Of a DNA stretch of 29,401 bases, positions 23,948 to 29,401 are shown in pieces. The stretch covers positions 1 through 29,401 of the forward strand of contig JAEWQS010000180.1 of NCBI GenBank assembly GCA_023399095.1, read 5' to 3'. The notes beneath the pieces were generated by a model that was not told where the DNA came from, ran no database searches, and saw only the letters and a list, made by a program, of their open reading frames with translations. A program made the position numbers and the translations under genes. Numbering within the stretch: the stretch's first letter is position 1; each line of letters opens with the position of its first letter. The stretch is from Bacillota bacterium. GTDB taxonomy: Bacteria > Bacillota > Clostridia > Christensenellales > SZUA-584.

Positions 23948-23976
23948 TTGTTATTTGAAATTTTTGGTGATACAAT
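23948..23976 (+). promoter_or_regulatory. Promoter of the XRE regulator gene
   Basis: TTGTTA (23948-23953), a 17-base spacer, and TACAAT (23971-23976), 35 bases before the ATG. Confidence 0.65.
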
Positions 23977-24011
23977 AATTATTGGAAAGCCTTGAAAGGA
24001 AGGCGATATTG

Positions 24012-24353
24012 ATGAATAAAGAAATTGGCGCGAAGATACGCAAGTTACGAGAACGTCACCATATTTCTCAAAGCGAACTTGCACTTAAAGCAGGCATTGC
24101 ACAATCTACACTCTCCTATATTGAAAACGGGAAAAAAGCCCCTCAGTTTGATACGCTTTCAGCTATATGCCGCGGGCTTGATATCAGCATTCTCGAATTG
24201 TTTTCCTACGACGTCATCAAAGCGAACAAAAACTTATTTGAACAAAAAAACACCAGCCAGAATGTGAATACCAGCTTGATTCTGGATAGGCTTTCTATTG
24301 AGACGATCAAAGAGATTTACGAGTCTGAGAGAAGGATGGTACAAAACACATAA
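24012..24353 (+). CDS. XRE-family (Cro/CI-type) transcription regulator
   Basis: 113 residues. The N-terminal helix-turn-helix (about 5-60) reads IGAKIRKLRERHHISQSELALKAGIAQSTLSYIENGKKAPQFDTL, with the textbook Q-SELA...STLSYIENG recognition region. The remaining residues are polar and helical and may dimerise; no ligand domain is seen. AAGGAAGG at 23996-24003 selects the ATG at 24012 rather than the upstream TTG at 23982. It is divergent from the orphan holin, so it may be a leftover phage-type repressor or simply a local regulator. Confidence 0.92.
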   Translation: MNKEIGAKIRKLRERHHISQSELALKAGIAQSTLSYIENGKKAPQFDTLSAICRGLDISILELFSYDVIKANKNLFEQKNTSQNVNTSLILDRLSIETIKEIYESERRMVQNT

Positions 24354-24403
24354 GGCGGCAGGCATAATAACAATGGCGTTATATGCATAAGCAAAGGTGA
24401 ATT

Positions 24404-25228
24404 ATGAAGATATATACCCTCGTCGAAGATAATAAGCAAAAGAGCGGATTTCTTGCAGAGCATGGATTGAGTTTATATTTTGAACATGGCGGCAAACGTA
24501 TACTGTTTGACACCGGCGCTTCCGACGCCTTCGTATACAATGCCACACTTCTTGGGATCGATCTTAACAAGGTGGATATCTGTGTCATATCACACGCGCA
24601 TGATGATCATATCGGCGGTCTTGAAGCTTTCCTCGGCATTAACAGTCATGCCAAAGTCTATCTGAAAAGCGCCATACGCAAAGACTTCTACGCCAAGCGT
24701 GTTGGAAAAAATGAAAGATCGGGCCTTGATCCAGCTTTTTTCGACAAGTATGAAGATCGCATGCATTTTTTTGACGGCCGTGTCGACTTAACAGATGGTT
24801 TATCGGCAGCGAGTATCAAAAAATTCCGTCGGCTGCCTCTTTACGCGTCGCTGATGCTGGAAAAAAAGGATGGAGAGTTTATAGCTGACAGCCTTGATCA
24901 TGAGCTATATGTGGCCATAAAGACAAAAGGCGGCGTGGTGGTGTTAACAGGCTGTGCCCATCACGGTGTGCTCAACATTCTCATGAGCGCCAAGGAAGAG
25001 TTTGGCACGATTGCAGGCGTTGTGGGCGGGTTCCATTTGAGCGGCAGCGGCAAACACGGGATTAAAAAAGAGCCCGAGTCTGAAATCTACGCAATCGCTA
25101 AATACTTTGAAAATAACAAAATCAAAAAGGTCTACACAGGACATTGTACAGGCCAGAAACCGTTCGAGAAATTAAGCCTGCTGTCCCGTGTGCAAAAGAT
25201 GAACGCAGGAGAAATTATCGAGATTTGA
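24404..25228 (+). CDS. Metallo-beta-lactamase-fold hydrolase
   Basis: 274 residues. The metal motif is SHAHDDHIGG (His64, His66, Asp68, His69). Later ligands are seen in LTGCAHHG, VGGFHLSG and the closing YTGHCTG. The combination of an early KSGFLAEHGLSLYFE segment and FDTGASDAF places it with the group related to methanopterin-pathway dihydropteroate-type proteins (often named after the 5'-phosphate synthase) and close bacterial relatives. These names are usually transferred without evidence, so only the hydrolase fold is firm. AAGGTG precedes the ATG, and the next small gene begins inside its stop. Confidence 0.88.
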   Translation: MKIYTLVEDNKQKSGFLAEHGLSLYFEHGGKRILFDTGASDAFVYNATLLGIDLNKVDICVISHAHDDHIGGLEAFLGINSHAKVYLKSAIRKDFYAKRVGKNERSGLDPAFFDKYEDRMHFFDGRVDLTDGLSAASIKKFRRLPLYASLMLEKKDGEFIADSLDHELYVAIKTKGGVVVLTGCAHHGVLNILMSAKEEFGTIAGVVGGFHLSGSGKHGIKKEPESEIYAIAKYFENNKIKKVYTGHCTGQKPFEKLSLLSRVQKMNAGEIIEI

Positions 25229-25488
25229 CAATAGAAAATCAAAAGATTGAAGACATGTTGAATACACTGAATTTTGACAGAAAACGCCCGTCGTCCGCAG
25301 CACAAAAGCACGCTTTTGCTAAGCTGCAAAAGGATGTGGACGAAGCGCGGCTGCGCCTTAACAAGCTGCATTTGCAGCTGTGGCACGCCGTCAGCCATCA
25401 TGATTACCACTCATTATCTTTAGAAGAAGCGCATGACACGCTTGACGATATTGCGAGACAAATTGAAGCAATCGCAAGTATGAACTAA
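25225..25488 (+). CDS. Small helical protein of unknown function
   Basis: 87 residues if the TTG at 25225, which overlaps the preceding TGA stop, is the start; an ATG at 25254 would give 77. The frame is open further upstream to 25144, but that part lies inside the hydrolase gene. The sequence is charged and helical (KLQKDVDEARLRLNKLHLQL, later LSLEEAHDTLDDIARQIEAI) and is likely a short coiled coil or helical hairpin. No known family was recognised. The overlap suggests co-translation with the hydrolase. A terminator follows nine bases after the stop. Confidence 0.65.
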   Translation: MTIENQKIEDMLNTLNFDRKRPSSAAQKHAFAKLQKDVDEARLRLNKLHLQLWHAVSHHDYHSLSLEEAHDTLDDIARQIEAIASMN

Positions 25489-25496
25489 GGGATATG

Positions 25497-25529
25497 AAAG
25501 AGCCGTGAGCTTGAAGCTCCAGCTCTCTT
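25497..25529. terminator. Bidirectional terminator between convergent genes
   Basis: AGAGC (25499-25503) pairs with GCTCT (25522-25526), and GAGC (25507-25510) with GCTC (25516-25519). The flanks are A-rich on the left and T-rich on the right. Confidence 0.7.
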
Positions 25530-25535
25530 AAAGTT

Positions 25536-25883
25536 TTAATCTTTAATAATCACCGCAATGAATTTTAGCGGTTCGTCCTTTTCGTTGGTTACCGCATGAG
25601 TCGCACCGCCGCCGCAAATGTTGCAGTCTCCCTTGACAAACGGCTTTTTCTCGCCGTTGTCGTCGATAATACCTTCGCCCTCCAGCACATAATAAACTTC
25701 GGTTTCACCGCTGTGCGGATGCGTACCTATGCCACAGCCCTTTTCGAGCGTGACCAGCGAAAACAGCCGGGATTTTGCGGGCAGATGATCCGTTCCCACG
25801 ATATGCAGAATATCCACCACACCTTGGCCGCCCCGCATATTTTCTCTGATTTCAGATGTCATATCAGCGCCCTTAATAATCAT
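25536..25883 (-). CDS. Small single-domain cupin
   Basis: 115 residues forming one beta-barrel cupin. Motif 1 is GCGIGTHPHSGETEVYYVLEGEG, with the two histidines and the glutamate as metal ligands. Motif 2 is GDCNICGGGATHAVTN, with the last histidine. Substrate unknown; such proteins range from sugar-phosphate isomerases to regulators. Its start lies 18 bases after the homoserine dehydrogenase stop, so it is the last gene of that operon. No methionine or threonine pathway link is evident from the sequence. Confidence 0.88.
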   Translation of the reverse strand: MIIKGADMTSEIRENMRGGQGVVDILHIVGTDHLPAKSRLFSLVTLEKGCGIGTHPHSGETEVYYVLEGEGIIDDNGEKKPFVKGDCNICGGGATHAVTNEKDEPLKFIAVIIKD

Positions 25884-25901
25884 ATCGCAACTCCTTAACG
25901 A

Positions 25902-27173
25902 CTATTTCTCTACTCGGATCACGTTGGCCACCCTTAAGACCTCGGGAATGTAGCGGATATCATCGATAGCACGCTTTAAGGAGATTTCTTTGGCCTTATG
26001 CGTCACGAATATCAGCGGCACGCTTTCCTCGCTCTGTCCTTTTTGCACCACTGAATTGATGCTCACGTTGTGCTTACCAAACACACTTGCGATTTTGGCC
26101 AGCACGCCTGGCGAATCCTGCACGAGTATGCGCACAAAGAACTCGCATTCCCAATTGTTCTCGAACGACAGCTCAGACGACACATTGATATCGTTGTAGA
26201 ACGAGGTGTAGCGATGCTTGTTCTGGCTGGCCGCATAGATGACGTCGGACACGACAGCGCTTGCCGTAGGCATATCACCCGCACCGCGCCCATATAGCAT
26301 GATATCATCGACAATGTTACCATGCAGGAAAATTGCGTTGAACGCGCCGCGCACCGACGCAAGCGGATGCGTTTTGGGAATCATTGTGGGATGCACACGC
26401 GCTTCAATCGTCTTTCCGCGTTTTTTGCCGATCGCAAGCAGCTTTAGCGTATACCCCAGCTCATTGCCGTAAGCGATATCCTCCTGCGTGATGCTTGTGA
26501 TCCCTTCGCAGTAAATGTATTCCACCGGCACACGCGCATGGAACGCCATGGACGACAGGATGGACAGCTTGTACATCGCGTCCAGCCCTTCCACGTCGTT
26601 TTTGGGGTTGGCTTCCGCCATACCCAGCGCCTGCGCTTCCTTAAGCACATCTTCAAAGCTTGCCTTATCCTCTTCCATCTTGGACAGGATGTAGTTGGTT
26701 GTGCCATTAATAATACCCATGACCGAGGTCAGCTCGTTGGCCTGCATGCTTTCCCATATGGTGCGCAATATCGGAATGCCGCCGCCCACGCTCGCCTCAA
26801 AGTAAAGCCCGGCGCCGCTCTTATGCGCGGCCGCATTAAGCTCGGGCCAATGCCGCGCAAGCAGCTCCTTATTTGCCGTGACTACCGTTTTGCCGGCTTT
26901 CAAAGACTCCAGCACAAACTCCTTGGCCGGATTCACACCGCCGATGAGCTCGATCACGATGTCAATCGTCTCGTCTTCGACGATATCTTTATAGAAATCC
27001 TTGGCTTTCATCTCCTCCGGAATGTCGATTGAGTAAGCCAGCGCAAGCACTTTCTTTAAGTTGAGCGAAAGCCCTTCCTTGTGCTCGATATAACTTTTTT
27101 GCATCTCTATCGTTTTGTACACGCCTGAACCGACAGTACCCAGCCCAATCAGCGCAATATTGACTTGTTTCAT
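25902..27173 (-). CDS. hom: Homoserine dehydrogenase
   Basis: 423 residues. It reduces aspartate semialdehyde to homoserine, the branch point to threonine and methionine. The NAD(P) site is IALIGLGTVGSGVY near the N-terminus. The catalytic domain shows EASVGGGIPILRTI, MGIINGTTNYILSKM and NPKNDVEGLDAMYKLSIL, which holds the catalytic lysine region. A C-terminal ACT domain (about 345-423, starting FFVRILVQDSPGVLAKIASVF) is the usual site of threonine feedback. The start is the ATG at 27173 after AGGTGAGGGG; the longer frame to 27278 runs into coaX and lacks a ribosome site. It begins 16 bases after the coaX stop. Confidence 0.96.
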   Translation of the reverse strand: MKQVNIALIGLGTVGSGVYKTIEMQKSYIEHKEGLSLNLKKVLALAYSIDIPEEMKAKDFYKDIVEDETIDIVIELIGGVNPAKEFVLESLKAGKTVVTANKELLARHWPELNAAAHKSGAGLYFEASVGGGIPILRTIWESMQANELTSVMGIINGTTNYILSKMEEDKASFEDVLKEAQALGMAEANPKNDVEGLDAMYKLSILSSMAFHARVPVEYIYCEGITSITQEDIAYGNELGYTLKLLAIGKKRGKTIEARVHPTMIPKTHPLASVRGAFNAIFLHGNIVDDIMLYGRGAGDMPTASAVVSDVIYAASQNKHRYTSFYNDINVSSELSFENNWECEFFVRILVQDSPGVLAKIASVFGKHNVSINSVVQKGQSEESVPLIFVTHKAKEISLKRAIDDIRYIPEVLRVANVIRVEK

Positions 27174-27189
27174 TTGTCTTCCCCTCACC

Positions 27190-27957
27190 TTACTTCGCGT
27201 TTTTCTTATAGAGCATATTGAGACCGAGCAGCGAAAGCAAGCCGTTGATCTCGTCGATTTCACTGGTTTCCTGCGCAATCAGGGTCGCAAGCCCGCCCGT
27301 CGCGATTACCTTGGGGCTTCCGCCCATCTCGGTCTTAAAGCGGCGAACGATGAAATCCACCTGCCCGACATATCCATAGATGATACCTGCCTGCATACCG
27401 GTGATCGTGTTTTTCGCTATCACTTTTTCGGGCTTGACCAGCTCCACGCGCGGCAGCTTCGCGGCGTTAACAGTTAACGCGTCAGCGGATATTTTCAGCC
27501 CCGGGCAAATCGCGCCGCCCAAGAAGTCGCCATTTTCAGACACCGCACCATAAGTTGTCGCCGTGCCGAAATCCACGATGATGCATGGCCCGCCGTACAA
27601 TGTGTGCGCCGCAAGCGCGCTGACAATCCGGTCTGCACCAAGATCCTTCGGATTATCGTAAAGAATATTGATGCCCGTTTTCATACCGGGGCCCACAAAT
27701 TTCGCCTGCTGCCCAAAATACGTGCCGCACATGTGCTGAAGCGTGTAGTTGATGGTCGGAATCACGGACGATATGAGGATGCCCTTTACATCCTTTGGTT
27801 CATGGCCCGCGTGGTGAAAGAACGCCTCGATGCGAATGCCGTATTCATCCGCGGTGCGCTCCAGTTTGGTCGCCATGCGCCAGGAATTGATAAGCTTATC
27901 CCCTTCAAATATTCCGCATTTTATGTTGCTGTTGCCAACATCCATGACAAATATCAT
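27190..27957 (-). CDS. coaX: Type III pantothenate kinase
   Basis: 255 residues. It catalyses the first step of coenzyme A synthesis. This ASKHA-fold enzyme needs a monovalent cation and resists CoA feedback. The phosphate-1 motif is MDVGNSNIKCGIF with Asp6. The middle motif is LGADRIVSALAAH, followed by IIVDFGTATTYGAV and the GGAICPGLKISADAL dimer-interface segment. Its ATG follows the stop of the ECF transporter gene with no gap (TAAATG), and GGAG lies inside that gene's end. Confidence 0.96.
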   Translation of the reverse strand: MIFVMDVGNSNIKCGIFEGDKLINSWRMATKLERTADEYGIRIEAFFHHAGHEPKDVKGILISSVIPTINYTLQHMCGTYFGQQAKFVGPGMKTGINILYDNPKDLGADRIVSALAAHTLYGGPCIIVDFGTATTYGAVSENGDFLGGAICPGLKISADALTVNAAKLPRVELVKPEKVIAKNTITGMQAGIIYGYVGQVDFIVRRFKTEMGGSPKVIATGGLATLIAQETSEIDEINGLLSLLGLNMLYKKNAK

Positions 27958-28617
27958 TTATTTCTCCAGTTTTGATTTGTTTAGCTTTTTCAGTGCTACC
28001 ACAATGGGAATGCTCAGCACTACGGCGGCTGCCGCTTCGGGCAAGCCGTTAATACCACCGAGGAAGGCGTAAAGGCCAATCAGCGTATCCGCCGTAATAT
28101 CGAAACCCACGATCGCGGACATACCGGACAGAAAACCGGCTATATCGCCTACGTTTGGTAAAAACAGCAGGTATAACATGCTTAAAAATAAGATAGTGTT
28201 CGCAGCTGAGCCAGCAAAGGCCGCCGCGCCCACCGCAGTCTTTTGCCTTTTTCCGAGTTTGCCCGTAATCGCTTTATATACCAACCATGTGATAACGGGA
28301 ATAAGCAGCCGTGGAATGAAAATGACAAGAACCGTTTTCACAACGCTAATTCCAAGTATCAGGGTTCCAAGTGCATCCGGAGCCAATGTGATGCCGAGCG
28401 CTTTTAAAAGACTCGTTAAGCCAAAAACGAAACCCAGGACCAATCCAGTTTTCAAGCCTTCTGTAATCGTACCGATGATAACCGGCAGGCACATAAGCGT
28501 AAGGCTTAAAACGGGCAATATCGGGTTTGGGATAAACCCGATAGGCGTTAAGCCAAGCAGCAGGGTGACCGCCACTAGCAGCGCGGTCGTTACAAATCGT
28601 CTTAAATTGTTATGCAT
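27958..28617 (-). CDS. ECF transporter S component, probably for pantothenate
   Basis: 219 residues with about six spans. The N-terminus is short and basic (MHNNLRRFVTTALLVA), followed by LLLGLTPIGFIPNPILPVLSLTLMCLPVIIGTI, a typical S-component pattern with a T-P-I-G-F substrate loop and a long LKTGLVLGFVFGLTSL span. S components bind the vitamin and share an energising module encoded elsewhere. Zero-gap linkage to coaX argues for pantothenate, but it does not prove it. GGAGG six bases before the ATG at 28617 selects this start over the long upstream frame to 28719, which lies in the leader. Confidence 0.85.
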   Translation of the reverse strand: MHNNLRRFVTTALLVAVTLLLGLTPIGFIPNPILPVLSLTLMCLPVIIGTITEGLKTGLVLGFVFGLTSLLKALGITLAPDALGTLILGISVVKTVLVIFIPRLLIPVITWLVYKAITGKLGKRQKTAVGAAAFAGSAANTILFLSMLYLLFLPNVGDIAGFLSGMSAIVGFDITADTLIGLYAFLGGINGLPEAAAAVVLSIPIVVALKKLNKSKLEK

Positions 28618-28733
28618 TTTTTCCTCCGTTCGGGTTCCTATAAAGGATATCCGACTTTGAATGTATTCGGCTCTTCTATATCTTGCGTGGCGCTGCGCAA
28701 AGCATACACCCGCAAACAAAAAACCGTAGCTGT

Positions 28734-28762
28734 ATTATATCAATACTGCCATTGATTCGCAA
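28734..28762 (-). promoter_or_regulatory. Promoter of the ECF-coaX-hom-cupin operon
   Basis: On the minus strand: TTGCGA (28757-28762), a 17-base spacer, and a perfect TATAAT (28734-28739). The predicted leader is about 110 bases. It contains a GC-rich stem around 28685-28700 but nothing I recognise as a riboswitch. Confidence 0.7.
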
Positions 28763-28783
28763 ATAAATTCTTAGTAAGTGGTA

Positions 28784-29011
28784 CTATATGGATGGCCACT
28801 CCTTACGCCTGCATATGGACACTAAAAATGATGCTGTTCGCCATATCTTATCCAAATCGTTTCCGAGCAGCCCCTCATCAATAACTTTACCTTGGGTTAA
28901 TAATTGATATTGTTTATTCAGTTCGGCCACTGTGATGACGATCGAATCTTTATAAATATCTTTATCCGTATCGGAAAGCGGCCGTGAGTATAAACCGTTG
29001 TCTTGCAGCAA
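28784..29011 (-). pseudogene. Open stretch after the RarA stop, probably a gene remnant
   Basis: Minus-strand frame of about 75 codons from a TTG at 29011, ending in TAG at 28784. It contains no methionine at all, and no ribosome site lies before the TTG. It is in the same frame as the RarA-like gene, whose TAA is at 29036-29038, and the frame stays open for 83 codons after that stop. The composition (TDKDIYKDSIVITVAELNKQ and later a charged tail) looks protein-like, but I recognise no family. It may be a decayed gene, or a C-terminal extension cut off by a nonsense codon. Confidence 0.4.
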
Positions 29012-29035
29012 CAGCTTATATAGAAAAAGAGCGTT

Positions 29036-29401
29036 TTATTCGCCCTTTTCCCTTTTCATCAGCCTTCGGCTTTCTTTGATCTTCTTCTCATACCCTTCGT
29101 CAGAAGGCTTATAGTACATCGTGCCCACAAGGTTGTCGGGCAGATATTGCTGCGGCGTGTAATGCCGCTCGAAGTCATGCGGGTATTTATACCCCTTGCC
29201 GTTGCCCAGCTCACCCGCGCCATGGTAATGGGTGTCGCGCAAATGCAGCGGCACGGGCACCTGATATGCGTGCTCAGCGTCACGGAACGCGCTGTCCACC
29301 GCCATCGCGACCGCATTGGACTTGGGCGACTCACATAGGAAAATGATCGCCTGCGCGATGGAAAGCCGCGCTTCAGGCATGCCGACAAACTCCAGCGCCT
29401 G
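29036..29401 (-). CDS. rarA: C-terminal part of RarA/MgsA replication-associated ATPase
   Basis: Only the last 121 codons are in the window; the ATPase core is beyond the right edge. The visible part is the tetramerisation/C-terminal domain of RarA-type AAA+ ATPases: LEFVGMPEARLSIAQAIIFL, then SPKSNAVAMAVDSAF, VPLHLRDTHYHGAGELGNGKGYKYPHDF and QQYLPDNLVGTMYY. These are landmarks of the family across bacteria. RarA acts at stalled replication forks. The stop is TAA at 29036-29038. Confidence 0.93.
   Translation of the reverse strand, partial: QALEFVGMPEARLSIAQAIIFLCESPKSNAVAMAVDSAFRDAEHAYQVPVPLHLRDTHYHGAGELGNGKGYKYPHDFERHYTPQQYLPDNLVGTMYYKPSDEGYEKKIKESRRLMKREKGE

Noticed and set aside
27174..27278. 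N-terminal extension of homoserine dehydrogenase
   Set aside because: It overlaps the coaX end, is arginine-rich and un-dehydrogenase-like, and the ATG at 27173 has a strong ribosome site and leads straight into the Rossmann motif.
28618..28730. Possible riboswitch in the leader of the ECF-coaX operon
   Set aside because: The leader is long enough, but no known aptamer pattern (such as T-box, TPP or cobalamin) and no leader terminator could be recognised.
1..29401. CRISPR array, insertion sequence or transposase
   Set aside because: No regularly spaced repeats, and no transposase or integrase motifs in any credible frame.

Overview
The window looks like a chromosome segment of a low-to-mid GC Gram-positive anaerobe of the class Clostridia. 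The reasons are the Bacillus/Clostridium gene order around tmk-holB-ricT, strong AGGAGG-type ribosome sites, a YesM/YesN two-component pair, a DUF624 (YesL-like) protein in a sugar ABC operon, and a clostridial 2[4Fe-4S] ferredoxin. No species call is justified from the sequence alone.

Region 1 (1-6179, + strand except a 53-base gene start at the left edge) is a compact housekeeping operon: Orn/Lys/Arg decarboxylase family protein, HAD phosphatase, thymidylate kinase, DNA polymerase III delta' and RicT. All junctions overlap (three ATGA overlaps and one 16-base overlap). A ferredoxin gene with its own promoter and terminator follows, then a monocistronic HD-GYP cyclic-dinucleotide phosphodiesterase.

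Region 2 (6180-10583) is accessory. It holds palindromic GGGGACCCC-type repeats, an unrecognised protein, a tRNA-Gly(CCC), and a second copy of the tRNA 3' end plus its terminator 356 bases downstream (an att-like duplication). Two divergent, visibly AT-rich membrane-protein genes follow: an anchored protein with twin repeats and an EpsG/Wzy-like polymerase.

Region 3 (10584-23201) is a carbohydrate-uptake locus. On the minus strand it encodes a lipoprotein sugar-binding protein, a GH95 alpha-L-fucosidase-type enzyme, two permeases, DUF624, a MalK/MsmK-type ATPase and a GH31 alpha-xylosidase/alpha-glucosidase. Facing away on the plus strand are a YesM-type histidine kinase and a YesN-type AraC response regulator. 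The best find is here: a 41-base element (34/41 identical) containing a 17-base palindrome occurs twice, once upstream of the binding-protein gene and once upstream of the permease operon. In both places it overlaps a weak -35 box (TTCCAA or TTCCAT), which is followed by a 17-base spacer and TATAAT or TATATT. This suggests one regulator, most simply the adjacent response regulator, switches on both transcripts. Both glycosidases lack signal peptides, so the model is import of an intact fucosylated, alpha-xylosyl- or alpha-glucosyl-containing oligosaccharide and trimming in the cytoplasm. Fucosylated xyloglucan fragments are one candidate substrate.

Region 4 (23202-25529) has a spacer with a strong hairpin, an orphan A118-type holin, an XRE-family regulator, a metallo-beta-lactamase-fold hydrolase and a small helical protein. 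Region 5 (25536-28783, minus) is a tight operon: ECF transporter S component (probably pantothenate), type III pantothenate kinase, homoserine dehydrogenase and a cupin, with a clear promoter and a shared terminator. The right edge carries the C-terminal end of a RarA-type ATPase and an unexplained open stretch in the same frame after its stop codon.
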